64,000 nucleotides of DNA from Globodera rostochiensis. Its lineage: Eukaryota; Nematoda; Chromadorea; Rhabditida; Heteroderidae. The translations under genes and the position numbers were made by a program. Location of the stretch: positions 4,106,745 through 4,170,744 of the forward strand of contig JAEVLN010000003.1 in NCBI GenBank assembly GCA_018350325.1, written 5' to 3'. Below are positions 13,461 through 25,400 of this stretch, in pieces. The notes under the pieces were generated by a model, which searched no databases, was not told the origin of the DNA, and worked only from the letters and a program-made list of their open reading frames with translations. Each line of letters starts with the position of its first letter. The stretch's first letter is position 1.

Positions 13461-16400
13461 AGCCCGGGTTTTGGCTAACCCGGAGCAACTCTGGTGTGCG
13501 TGTGCCGTGCCAACTTTTTTTTTTTTTTTTTTTGCCAAAAATCAATTTTTTGTTTGTACAGCCAATGCAAAAATATGCGCCGAGGCGCGGGCATATTACG
13601 CATTGATTTATGGGCCCACCAAAATTAAGCGGCCCATTGAGAGAGCAAAGGACACGCGGCGCGCGCGCGCGCCTCATTTGTTTTGTTTTTATTTTTTATT
13701 ATTTTTTCACCCTTAAACCCCCCCCCCCCCAGGGTTGCCAAATCTGAGATTTTTAGCCTCATTTGGAGGTTTTGCTAGGCCGATGATTCCAAATAATGAG
13801 ATTTTTTTTAGTCTCATTTGGGCTTTTTTGGAGTTAGATTAGCTATTTTTGGGACTTTTTGAGGTTTACCTATTATTTGTTTTAATTATTTTACTTAATT
13901 TCCTTAATGAAATGTTTCCTCAAGCTAATTTTTTTTAAGTAAATTGAACTTTTTAAATTTCCCGGATTGGCCGCTTCTTGAAATTTTGGTTGCAAACTGA
14001 CAACATTTAAAAAAAAATTTTCACGACGGCGCCTATCGGCACCATCGAACACTTTTTCCTAATTTTGGGGTGTCAATCTGTTTTTTTGAAATTATTGTAT
14101 TGTTTTTGCTTTTTAATTTTAAATTTAATAAGTTCCGCAATTGCCAACACAAATAATCTTCTGCGCAGAGTCAAAGAAGAGTCAATAAGCCCCCTCCCCA
14201 CCAGCCCCTCAAATTTCCCCCCGGGCGCAATTTGGGGGGGGGGCAACAGTCCTTGCCTTGCCTGATCCACCCCATACATTGTGCTGGAGGGGGGACCACC
14301 ACAACACAACCAAAGTGGGTGGTGAGGGTGCAGGGGGGGGGGGGGGTTCCGATCGATCGGAAGATTTTCGCCCCCGAGGGGACGAACGAATGTTTTTGGG
14401 TGACGGCGCTGACGGCTTCATGTGAAGACGCAAGCGCTTCTTCTGTTCTCCCCGTCCCCCGCGCACTGTTTGCGCACTCATCGGGCGGATCTCATGCAAT
14501 TTTTTTCATTTTTAAAATCCCCCCCCCCCGCCCATTCATTGTTTTAGGGCGCTGGAGGGGAGTTTCAAAAAATTGCACTTTTACACACACACCGCGGGGC
14601 TAACATTTCCACACACAAAATTTTGTGTTTAAAAAGTGCGTCTTAAAATCATTTTAAGCCAAAATGTGTCAGAATATTTACAATAATTTTATTTATGTTT
14701 TTTAATTTAAAAATAAATTGGTTTTTAATGCAAAAAGGGAACGGAAAAGAGGCGAAAACAAACGCGTTTTTGCACCAATTTGCGCCCTTTTGCCCATTAA
14801 TGGTACAAAAGTACACACACAGTCCATTAGTTAACGCGCAGTAAAAAACATCAAATTATTGTGCAATTTTTTGAAATTTCCAAAAAAATCCTTAAATTTG
14901 TTTTTTTGATGGAAGAATTGCATTTTCCCCAAAATTAAAACAGAGCGGTTGTAAGCACATTTAAAACATATTTGGGGTTTTTTAAAAGCATTATAATCTG
15001 TTCCCTTTTTTGGGAATTTTTTTAGCATTTTTCAATATGTTCAAGCTTTTTTTACACTGAAAACTTCAAATACTTATCCTCGGGAAATTCAAAAAAAAAC
15101 TTTTCCGAAAATAATCAAATCCCTTTGATCCTCCTCTCACGCAATCAAAATGTTTTTGATCGTTTTTTGTGCCCCGGGGGGGGGGGGAAATTCGTCAAAA
15201 TGAATTGGAGGAACGGAGCAATCGAAGCATTTTCGTGCGCGCACATAACAAACACTTAACTCCCACTCAAAAACTTTCCTTTCTTCGAATGGATCTGAAA
15301 AAAATGTCGAATAAAAAAAAAATTTTTTTATTAAATTTATTGCTTTAAGCATTTTCCTTTTGTATTCCAAATGGTTGGGATTGAATGTTTTAAGCTTCGC
15401 TTTTCTGGAGGGTTTGTCTTTCGATGCCATAAATTTCGGTTTTCGGAATCTTTACTTTTCGGGCCCGTATTGCGTTTCCAAAGTGCCGGTTTTGCTTTTA
15501 TTCCGTTTATTTGTTCCGGAAATGGGGATGCTTTTTGCTCTTCCGGTACCGGAGATGGACACGCCGGATGCACGCAGGCTGCGCGCGCGTGCATGCGTCA
15601 AAGTCAAACAACGACAGCACAAGCAGGGTGCATAAGGGGGGGAGGGGACGTTTGGTGGTGTCTGTGTGCTTAATGATTGATTGCGGGCGCAGGTGCGCGC
15701 GCAACCCCCGGGGGCATAATCCGGCGACGACAAATCCGCTGGAGCGAAATCTTCCCATGACCACCGACCAAACTGCTCGCCCGCCCCCAGCCCCAGCAGC
15801 AGCAGCACAACCGCCAATTTGCCTTTCCTTCCGCCCAATCAAATCCAAACATCAACAACAATACATATAACAGCAAGCAAAAGCAACAGACATATGGATG
15901 GGAACAAGCACAAGCGATCACCAGGATGATCCATCCCCCCAGGGGTAGCATATGCCAAAGGGAATGGTTTCCGCAAAACAAAACCTGAAAACTAGAGTAA
16001 GGCGGGACCGGGATTCATTCAAAAAAAAAATTTGAATTAGACCGACTTTTTTTAAAAAACCGGGGGGTTGTATAAGGAAGTTTTAAAGAACAAATTTAGT
16101 ACCAGTCCCTCTCTACTCCACTGAAAAAACCAATTTTATCAAAAACTCGAATACACCAAGTTACACTCGAAAAATAGTTTTTAAAGAAATTTTTTGTTTT
16201 TCCTAAAAAAAATCAAACAAATCCTTTTTGACTAAAAAATTAAAATCTATTACCTATTTCATTCAACCCCAATTTTTCAATTCAAAAATTTTGATTGCAT
16301 TTTTTCCTCCTAAAATTCCTCCTCAAAATGTAAAACAAAAATTTTGTTCCACTAACATTTCATTCAAAATTTCTCGACGATAAAATTTCAACAAAAATTC

Positions 16401-17449
16401 CATCGCGTGGGTCCCGCCCGCCCGGTGCTGTCAGTGATCTATCTGATCATCGGACTCGACTTTTTTCCTTTTTATTCACTATCTTTTACTGTTTTTGTTG
16501 TCTGCCAAACATTCCATTCCTCTGACGGCCCCCGGGGCGCATTGAAGGTCTCGATCTCGATCTTATCTCTTGATCTGGACCGGCCTTGGTCCGGTGGATC
16601 GCGGGTCACCCACCGCCCGCCCATCGGCCCTCCCCCATAAACAAATCGCCAATCGCACAATTAGTAATTGATTTTCCGATTCCCCCCCCCCCCCCCCTAT
16701 TCCGCCCGATGGTTTTGGGTAGTGCAAACGACCCACCACCACAAATGGTCCACGTCCCCGTCCCCGCCGACCACACCCCGCGCGTGCGGGGAATGCACCC
16801 CCGCAATTTTCCTCGATGATTTACCCCCGCACAAATCATTGTTTTTGTAATTTTAAATTTCTGATCAGAACAACGTGTTGACCCCCGGACGGACGTCAGA
16901 TCAGGGTAATTGATGATCTTTTCAAAAAGGAGGTTTTAGGTTTTGGGTTATTAAGTTTCTTGTTTGTTCCACAAAATGTTATTGCACCGATCCAGTTTTT
17001 TGATTTTAAATCACCCGTTTGAGATCTGCTGATCTTGATCAAGCTGAGCTGAAAGCCGGGTGCTCTGATCAGGATTAACAAAGTCCGTAAACTTAGACCA
17101 ATAGATCAATCAAAACAGAACAGATTATCCATTTAACGAGCAATTTTTAAAGTATCCAATAGTAATCACCAGATCTGATTTTTGAATATTGCTTAAAAAC
17201 TTAATCGCATCATTTTGTTGTTGTTACCAGAAACGATAGCGTTTTTCGTCTCTAAAGCCAAAACTCCACTAACTAACGATTTATGTGTCATCAGCAAGCG
17301 GAGCGCTCGATAACCCCGCGGGGGGGGGGGGGGGGGAATTCTCTTCCAATGGGCCCCTCGTGTAACCGCAAGACCGGCCATTCTCTTTGCCTGATGACAC
17401 ATCCATCCCTGGGGCGCTTGCCCCTCCCCCCATCCTGCTTCAGCGGTTG
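13461..17449. other. Long intergenic region upstream of filamin
   Basis: No gene supported. It has many homopolymer runs (13500-13530 T; poly-G or poly-C near 13723, 14235, 14330, 14520, 15178, 16683 and 17322) and alternating GC near 13656-13672. A copy of the family hairpin lies at 14024-14047. GATCAG/TGATCA words are frequent at 16430-17180. Promoter elements for filamin may lie here but none can be shown. Confidence 0.45.
14024..14047 (+). repeat. Family hairpin, degenerate solo copy
   Basis: CGACGGCGCCTATCGGCACC then ATCG, one of five full 24-base forms of a conserved stem-loop in this window. The stem is slightly mutated here (GAC/CAT at the outer positions). Confidence 0.6.
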
Positions 17450-17695
17450 GTCAACCAACACATCCCCGCGCTACGTCAATCCCCGTCTCCGACCACCACC
17501 TTGCGGGGACCATTCCCCGTAAGGGCGGCCAGTCAACCAACACATCCCCGCGCTACGTCAATCCCCGTCCCCGACCACCACCTTGCGGGGACCATTCCCC
17601 GTAAGGGCGGCCAGTCAACCAACACATCCCCGCGCTACGTCAATCCCCGTCCCCGACCACCACCTTGCGGGGACCATTCCCCGTAAGGGCTGCCA
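17450..17695. repeat. 82-bp tandem repeat, 3 copies
   Basis: Units begin GTCAACCAACACATCCCCGC at 17450, 17532 and 17614 and are nearly identical. Each contains TTGCGGGGACCATTCCCCGT, which can form a short hairpin. It ends about 290 bases before the filamin start. Confidence 0.95.
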
Positions 17696-17983
17696 TCTCT
17701 GTTTTTATCCCACGGGGCTGCTTACACCCCAAATTCGGCGGCATCTGGTCCCATCCCCGGATCCCCGCTACTTTGACCCCCGTCCCCGATAACCTTGCGG
17801 GGATGCGGGGATAATCTGTCTGCACGCCATTTCTCATACCCTTCGATATGAATGGACCACATAATTCTCCTCGATGATTCTTTTCGTGATTTAGGCCATC
17901 CTTTTTTGTTCTGTGGCCAATGCTCAAGCGATACACTGTCACATAATGCCAACAAATTTTTAGAAATAATTCAAAAAAAAATC

Positions 17984-20900
17984 ATGGACTCACCACCACC
18001 GGTCGGCCATGTGTTCTTTTCGGGACTGAACGAACCGTGCTCGGTGGACTCGCTGGTGGAAGTTGTGGTAAAAGATGATAAGTACTTAGAGACCGACAGA
18101 TCAGGCAGGATCCCGTCAAGAGTTTCTTGGGATCCCGCAATCTTTTTGAATTTTTTTCAGTTGCTGAGCTTGATTTTGAGTTAGTTTTCTATCCTGATCA
18201 GATCAGAGACAAATTTTAATTATTTTAAATCTTTTCTTCAGGTGAATACTAAGGGCGGTTCATCTGGCGTCGCCCCGGGCAATGTGTCCGTGTTCGCCAC
18301 GTCCCCCGCAGGCATAAAGCGAAAGTGTGATGTTGTGCGTCGTGAAAATGCTTTTACTGCCACCTTCACACCGGACAGAATTGGTGATTAATAATATAAA
18401 AAGGGAATTGTAAAATTAAAAATAATTTGCGGGGAGCATAAATTTTTGGGAAAAATTAAATTTTAAATTTAAACAGGAAAATGGCTTATTGGCATTCTGT
18501 ACGAAGGCGGGCACATTCGCGGATCTCCATTCGCTTGCCAAGTGTTCGACGCGTCGATCGTCAATGTTTATGGGTAAATTATATTTTTATTTGATTTATT
18601 TTAAAGTTTAATTTTGTTTTGAATTTCCAATATTTAAGCCTTGATGTTGGGCTGATTGGCCAAGAGCTCGGCTTTACGGTGGACGCGTCCCGAGCCGGTC
18701 AGGGCGACATTCAGGCAATTTTGATTTATTTGGAAGAAATATTTAATTTAATTAATTTTTTTATGTTATTAATATTTTTAGTGAATTTATTTATTGCTTG
18801 ATCAAAAAATTTTTGAATGGGTTTACAATTAAAATCATTGGATAAACTTAAAAAATGAATAAAAATATTATAATTTATTTTCGGTGTCCCTTTTGTGGAA
18901 CACACGCTCAATTCCCGCCTCAATTCGAGAAGAGCCAAAAGGCTCCAATATTCATCGGATTCGGTGGGATTTTTAAATTTTTATTTTAATTTAAATTCTT
19001 ATTTTTGCTTAGATTTACACCGCAAGGCCCGGGCCAATACAAAGTGTTGGTCACATTTAATAATCAGCCCGTAAAAGGTGCGCTGTAATTAATTTTTGTT
19101 GAGAAATAATTCTTTAATTAAATTTGATTTAAAGTTTGATAGCCGTCATCTTTTGAAAAGCCCCCCTCCCTTGGCGACTATAAGCAAATTGGATCAAATT
19201 TTTAATAACAAAAAAAATTTGGCAAAATGTTAAGGCTAAAGCTCTCAAAACTCTCTAAATTAATTTTTCCAATTTAATTTTTAGGCTCCCCTTTTATGTT
19301 GGACATTGCCGACTCAAATGCAATTTCCGTGTACGGCGAACAGTTGCGGTTGGCGGCCGTGGATCGGCCAGCCGAATTTTTTGTCCATTCGCCCGGCGTT
19401 CAAAGCGCGCGCCAAATCTCTTGCGCAATTACAGGTCCAATTTTTTGGTATTTTATTAAAATTTGTTTGTTTAACATTTTTATATTTTACAACAAAAAAA
19501 CAAAAATTTTTCGATTTAAGTTTTTAAAAATTTTCAAGGCCATCCAATTTCCAATAAAATTTACACAATTTTTTCAATCATACAATATATTCATCTGGAT
19601 GTAATCGGATGCCAAAAAATGTCGGAACCCGGACATTTCCGGACATTTTCAACAAAAACAATTTATTCGGGTAATGAAATCGCCCACTTTTTATTGAGTA
19701 CCAGCGAAAAACCCGAAAATTGGGGACACCGAGGACAATAATAATTCCAAAAATCTTCTCAATTCAATTTTCCGTATAAAATTTGTGCGATGCCATTAAA
19801 AGATATTCAAATTTCTGCTTCAAATGGGGCGGGCTCATTTTGTTAGAAAATAGGAGCTCGATTTTTTGATATTGTCGATCGGAATCGATCGGGCCTAAAG
19901 TCCGGGTTTTATTACGTTTAGAATAGGAATCCGCCAAAATGTCCGGGAATTCGGTTATGTACACAATTTTACTTATTTGCACAATTTTAAAAATCACTCA
20001 AAAAATTGCAAATGTCGCACAGAATTTTCGTCGGAATCCCCAAAAAAATTGCACAATTTCTTTCCCTCTTAACCGTTTTTTTGTTTGTATAAATAAAAAT
20101 GTTGTGCCGTGTTTTGGTGGTGTAGGGCCAAGTGGAAAGCGCAAAATGGCACGAATTGTGCCGCAGGAAGTCGATGGGACGTGCCGTGTCGAATGGAAAC
20201 CCAGTGAAGCGGGTAAAACTATTTTATTAAAAAACAAAATTTATTGAAATAATCCAAAGAATAAATATTTAAATAGATTGATTAAAAATTATGCTTAAAC
20301 ATGAAATGTTAATCAATTTAATTACAATTTTCAATAAATCAATTTTAAAATATTCAAAATAAAAGAAATGTTTAAATTTGAAACAAATGGAAAAAATAAA
20401 TAATTGTGCAGGCGAACATTTGATCGATGTGTTGGTGAATGATCGGACAGCCTATGAAAGTCCTTTTGTTTGCCAAGTTGGAGACCCCGACCTGGTAAAT
20501 TGTTAAATAATTTTAATTTTAAATTTTAAATTTTTATTCCAAGGTCACCGTGCGACGAATGCCCCCGCTGATTGAGGCACGAAATTTGCATAGGCCGCAC
20601 ACATTTGAAAGTGAAACTAATTACCAATTTAATCAATTATTAAAATATGTATATAATAATTGATGATTAATCCATAGGGTTGGCACCAGACGGGGAACGG
20701 GTTTTCTCGGGAGTGAACAATTGGTCGGGGTCGGGGTTGGAACTGTCGTGGAACGGGGAATGACCCAAACTGTCGGGGTTCGGGATCGGGGTCTGGGGTT
20801 TTCAAGGCAGGACTGCCAACCCTAGTTAACAATTTTTACAGATATTCAGTAAAACGTTACACATTTTTGATTACTTTCTCTCGTATTGATCAGAAATACC

Positions 20901-22462
20901 TAATTGATTTAATTGATTATCAAAATACCATTTAAATTAGTCGACGCAACTGCGGCAGGCTCCGGCAATTTGGAGATTGTGATCAACGGCGGTCGGGTGG
21001 CGTGCCGTGTCCGGGAGACCAACCCGAGGTGTTATTAAAAATGTTTAAATTCTGTAATAGAATTTACAATATACCTACCAGGCATGTAACCGGATGCCAA
21101 ACAAAAATGTCCGGAATTCCCCAAAAATGTCCGGAAATCCGGAATCCGTTTACATCCCTAATACCTATCTCTCTCTATTAACGTTTTTGGAAATATAATT
21201 TGTATTTAAGGCATTTTTTGGCCGAATTTACGCCCGTCCAGGAGGCCAAACACACTGTTGAAATGCGGTACTTTTTAACCTTTAATTCAATAATTTAAAA
21301 TCATAAATTTTAATTTTAAAGTTCTTTATTTATTTTTTTCCCCGCAGTTTTAATGGAGAGCACGTGCGCGACTCACCATGGCACATTCAACTTGCCGGCT
21401 CAGGCAGCGCTGCTGGTTCGCCTGCAGCGTCTCTAGAGCGTGAGCGTGCTGCTACGCGTGAGCTTGCAGCGTTACGGCGATGTGAGCAGCGTGCGGCCGG
21501 AAGTGCGTTGAACGGAAGAGAGTACGGCGGCGTTGCGGAAGAATTTGTCGACGGGAACGGCGAAGACATGTGAGAGACAACGCAATTTTAGCTAATTATA
21601 TTTTAAAGATGAAAATATTTTATATGCCCCCAGGGTTGCCATAATATATAAATTCTTGGACGCTTAAATATGTCCAAAATGTAACAATATTTTTTTTTGT
21701 CCAACTTTCTAAAAATCTTCGAGCAATTTTCTTAACAAAAATTGTTAAAATTTGCAGGTTACCGCCTTAAAAAGCTTCAAAAATATGGCAATTTTTTAAA
21801 ATTTGATTTCAAATCTTTTAACAAAATCAACAAATTTCTATCTTTTCTCCGCAGCGTTTATCGGAAACGCCAATTCCCCCCCCCCCCGCCGTCGGGGTTT
21901 ATATTCTAAAGAATATATTTATAAAATTAATTTTAGCATCACCGAACTGATTGGACCCGGCCTCAACCGGGCGGCTGTCAACGAATTGGCCCACTTTTCC
22001 ATCCACTCCAATCAGCGTTTGCGGTGTGATTTTTGTTTTTCTCAAACTTTTACTGATAAAAATGAAAACATTTTTAGGTCCTCAAATGTTGTTGTCCGAA
22101 TAGTTGAACGCGTATCCGGACGTCCCGTCGATGTACAAATGGATGAACGCGGTCCGGGCACTGTGCAATGCGAGTACATCTTGCCAAGGGTGGGTTTTTA
22201 ATTTTGGATTATACATAATTTTATTATTAATTAAATTGTTTTCCGTTATTTTTATAATATCGGATAATTATAAATTTTGTTTTCTGTAAAATTTGCAGAA
22301 TTTAAAATTCCAAGGTTGCCGACTACGCGCTGGAAGTGTACATAAATGGACGTCGCATGGACACCGAGCCATTGATCATCTCCGGGTTTGACCCCCGTCG
22401 GATTCGGGTTCGACTGAAGGAGCCGGAGGAGTTCAGACCCGGAAAGATTGCGCAATTCACTG
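17984..22462 (+). CDS. Filamin exons 1-16: repeats 1-5 and start of 6
   Basis: Exons: 17984-18067, 18242-18383, 18477-18573, 18639-18714, 18884-18963, 19013-19077, 19285-19434, 20126-20212, 20412-20494, 20544-20610, 20941-21028, 21211-21267, 21348-21569, 21937-22023, 22078-22189, 22315-22462. Landmarks: HVFFSGLNEPCSVDSLVEV opens repeat 1; GSPFACQVFD closes it; FTVDASRAGQGDIQ, FTPQGPGQYKVLVTFNNQ, GSPFMLDI, ESPFVCQV, VINGGRVACRV and DSPWHIQL follow. Exon 13 carries an Ala/Arg/Glu-rich insert (about 50 residues) after DSPWHIQLAG. The exon 4-5 junction is odd: donor CAG/GCAATT and no AG before GTGTCC at 18884, although the protein joins well (GDIQ-VSLLWNTRS). The last exon ends in phase 1 at FT, matching the next exon 7.3 kb away. 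Confidence 0.78.
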
Positions 22463-25400
22463 GTGGGAAAAAATGTTTTCTTCAGAATTTTTCCCGAGGC
22501 GAGAGGACATTTTGGCGCCAAATTTGAGTGTTTAAAAAGCTGCCGTCCTCTAAATGCGCGTTTTTTAGAAATATAAAATAAATTAACAATTTTTTTAAAA
22601 TTTTATTCTGCTAAATATATTTACTTTTCATTTTTTCGGGGGAAAATTTTGTGAATTTTTTACAAAATGTACACAACACATTCGACAATAATTTCCATTT
22701 CGCATTTTTATTCATTTTTTATTGCAACGTTTGTTTGTGGAGAGGACGCCGACGGGTTGGTGGTTAAAGGACGCGAGAATCACTTTCACATCGCTTCAAT
22801 TTTATGGCCAAGTCGCTGGGGGGGGGGCCTTTTGTACACAAAATGAGGCGGCCTTTTACTTTTATATAATACACAAAAGTTTATTATTATTAAAATGATT
22901 TTTTTTTAATAAAAATGAATCAAAAATGTTGTTGTTGCCAAAAAGTCCTAAATTTTAAGAAAAGAAATTATTTTAGAGAAACATATTCAGTTTTTTAAAT
23001 TAATTTTTCTTTTTTTTAGTTCAAGGAGGGGATTTGTTTTTTGTTTGTCTATTCGTTGCCTTTTAATTAATTCCGCTTTTTATTCCGATTTTTTCTAATA
23101 ATCGCCGCCTTTTTATTCCCCCCATTTTTTAATTTAAAATAAATTTTTTTAAACGCTAAACGAAAGGGAGGGAATTGTGCGAGGGGATTATGCACCACAG
23201 ACAGCCAGATCGGCAACACAAAAGCGCCTCCCCCCGCCCGTCAAAATCATTTTACAATGCTTTTTCGGATGCCCCCGGGGGCTCCCCCTTTCACAACATT
23301 CAAATCTATTCATTTGGTTTGAATCTGCTGGCGAAATCCACCCCCCCCCCCTCCCCCCCCCACAACGGACATCCCCGCAGGGAGGAGTGGACAATTCGCT
23401 CGCGTTTTACATAAATTTTAATTCTAGTTTAAAGCGTGGGAAATTCGAATTCTTTCACTCTAGTTAATCCGATCTGGGGTTGAGACCATTCACGATCAAC
23501 CATTATCGGTTGATCAGGGCACTTGAGTTAATCCGATCTGGGGTTGAGACCATATCGGCTGATCAGGGTACTTGAGTTAATTTGACCCCCTCGAGTAAGG
23601 AACGTGAATCCGACTTTTTTCTAAGCAATCAAATCACACGATCATTCAACAGTTTGTGGGCTAATCAATCAGGGCAATCAAGAATGAATTATTTCTAGCT
23701 AATTCTTATCATTTGTGGTCTTATTCTACTCTGACCATGAAATCAGATCAGATCATATCATTGAATACAGATCATATCAATACAGATCAGATCATATTGG
23801 CGCATCACGAAAACACTCATCCATTTATTCTTCACATAAATTATCAACCAAAATAAAAATGAATTGCTTTTTTTTTACGAAAAGATTACCGGTTATAGGC
23901 TTGGCGGCTGTCCGGGTGTCCAACATTTTTAAACCAAATCAATCGCAAAGTTTGAGCGATATACACACACAATGACGATTTTGGGCGGGTGTCCGAGGTG
24001 ATTTGCGTGAAAATTGTGTCCAAATTCTGACAAATTCCGGTTTTCGGATATATATTTTTAAATTGAGCAGAAATTTTTTATTTTATTGAAACTTAAATTC
24101 GATCACAGCCTATTTAAAATCTTCTAATTTTAATTTTAAAAGAATCTTGCTCTTCGAGCATTGATGGCCAATTTTTTAAAATCATATTAAATTCGGGTCC
24201 GATTTTTGCCAAAAAGTTTGTTTTGCCTGAGGGGAGGGGGCTAATTTAGGAAATGCATCAAACCCCCCCCCCCTCAGCTCGTCAATTTTTTCGCCCATTA
24301 AAGCAATCCGAATCGCCCATTGTTTTGGGCGCGACGGCGGCGCTTTTCATTGCTTCACAATTCAAATTGTCGTGCCGTTCTTTTCTCTCCCTCCGTCTGG
24401 CGTTTTGCCCGCCCACAAAAGAAAGTGGCGCCAATTCAAATGCTTTTTCAATTCAAAACCACAATTTCCCCACAAATCCATTGGGATGAAAGCACACGCA
24501 CATTCATTTTGTTCCTTTATTAGCCGCTTTTCGACAATTAATTATTGCTCCCAAGTGCCCCCCCTCGGGGGATTGTTCCCTCAATCAACGCGTTCTGCCG
24601 AATCTTTGGATTCAAACAAATGTGCTGCTTTCTTGCTTTTATATTATAGTTCAGAAAATGTGTATAATTATTTTTTCTCTATTATTTGACGAATATTTTT
24701 ACATTTCTTATTAAGCAATTTTTTAATAATATAATTCGGGGCTCAATTAAATTATTCAAGTTTTAAAAATAAGCCAATATGAATGCTATTTTAGGGTTTC
24801 ACAAAAAAAAAAGTAAAACAATATAATTATTTTGTTCTTTTATTTTTACTTCTAATGAGGGGAAGAGTGTATTTAATTTGGTCCCTTTTTTGCCTTTTGC
24901 CGACGTCACTCGACGGCCTCCAAATTTAAGTTTTTTTTCGTGCGATGGTTGATCAAAATGTGCCAGCCATTTAAAGTGAAATTGGGAGGCAGAATATATC
25001 GCTTCCGGTCCGAAAGTCTAATTGCCCGAAGGTCGAAAGTTTTATAACTTTCTTCAACCTAAACCGATTAGGTCCATAATAATGAACGCTTGCGGTGAGT
25101 TAGCGTTATCATTAAGCTAAAGCGTTACGATTGGACAATGCTTAAAAAAGTTATGACCAAAAAAGTGAAAAACTTCAAAAATGGCTATTTTTGGAGGTTT
25201 TATGGCCATAACTTTTTTTATAATTATCAGATCGCTTAATTTTTGCTTATTAATTGTTTCTCCTTATCGAGAGCTTTCATTTGATAACCAGAAGGATCTT
25301 ATTTGGTGCCTGACCAGAAATCAAAAAAAGGCACAATGGCTTTTGGGCCGGCGCTAAAAAAGTTGAAAAATTAAAACGGTTTCATGATGAAAATTGGCCA

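Noticed and set aside
13107..13677. Several frames with FRRVGH or MSDSSKCPTRR repeats
   Set aside because: Artefacts of the 16-18-bp array; open on both strands.
15137..15981. Overlapping frames on both strands
   Set aside because: GC-rich non-coding sequence; no domain, no splice structure, all frames equally open.
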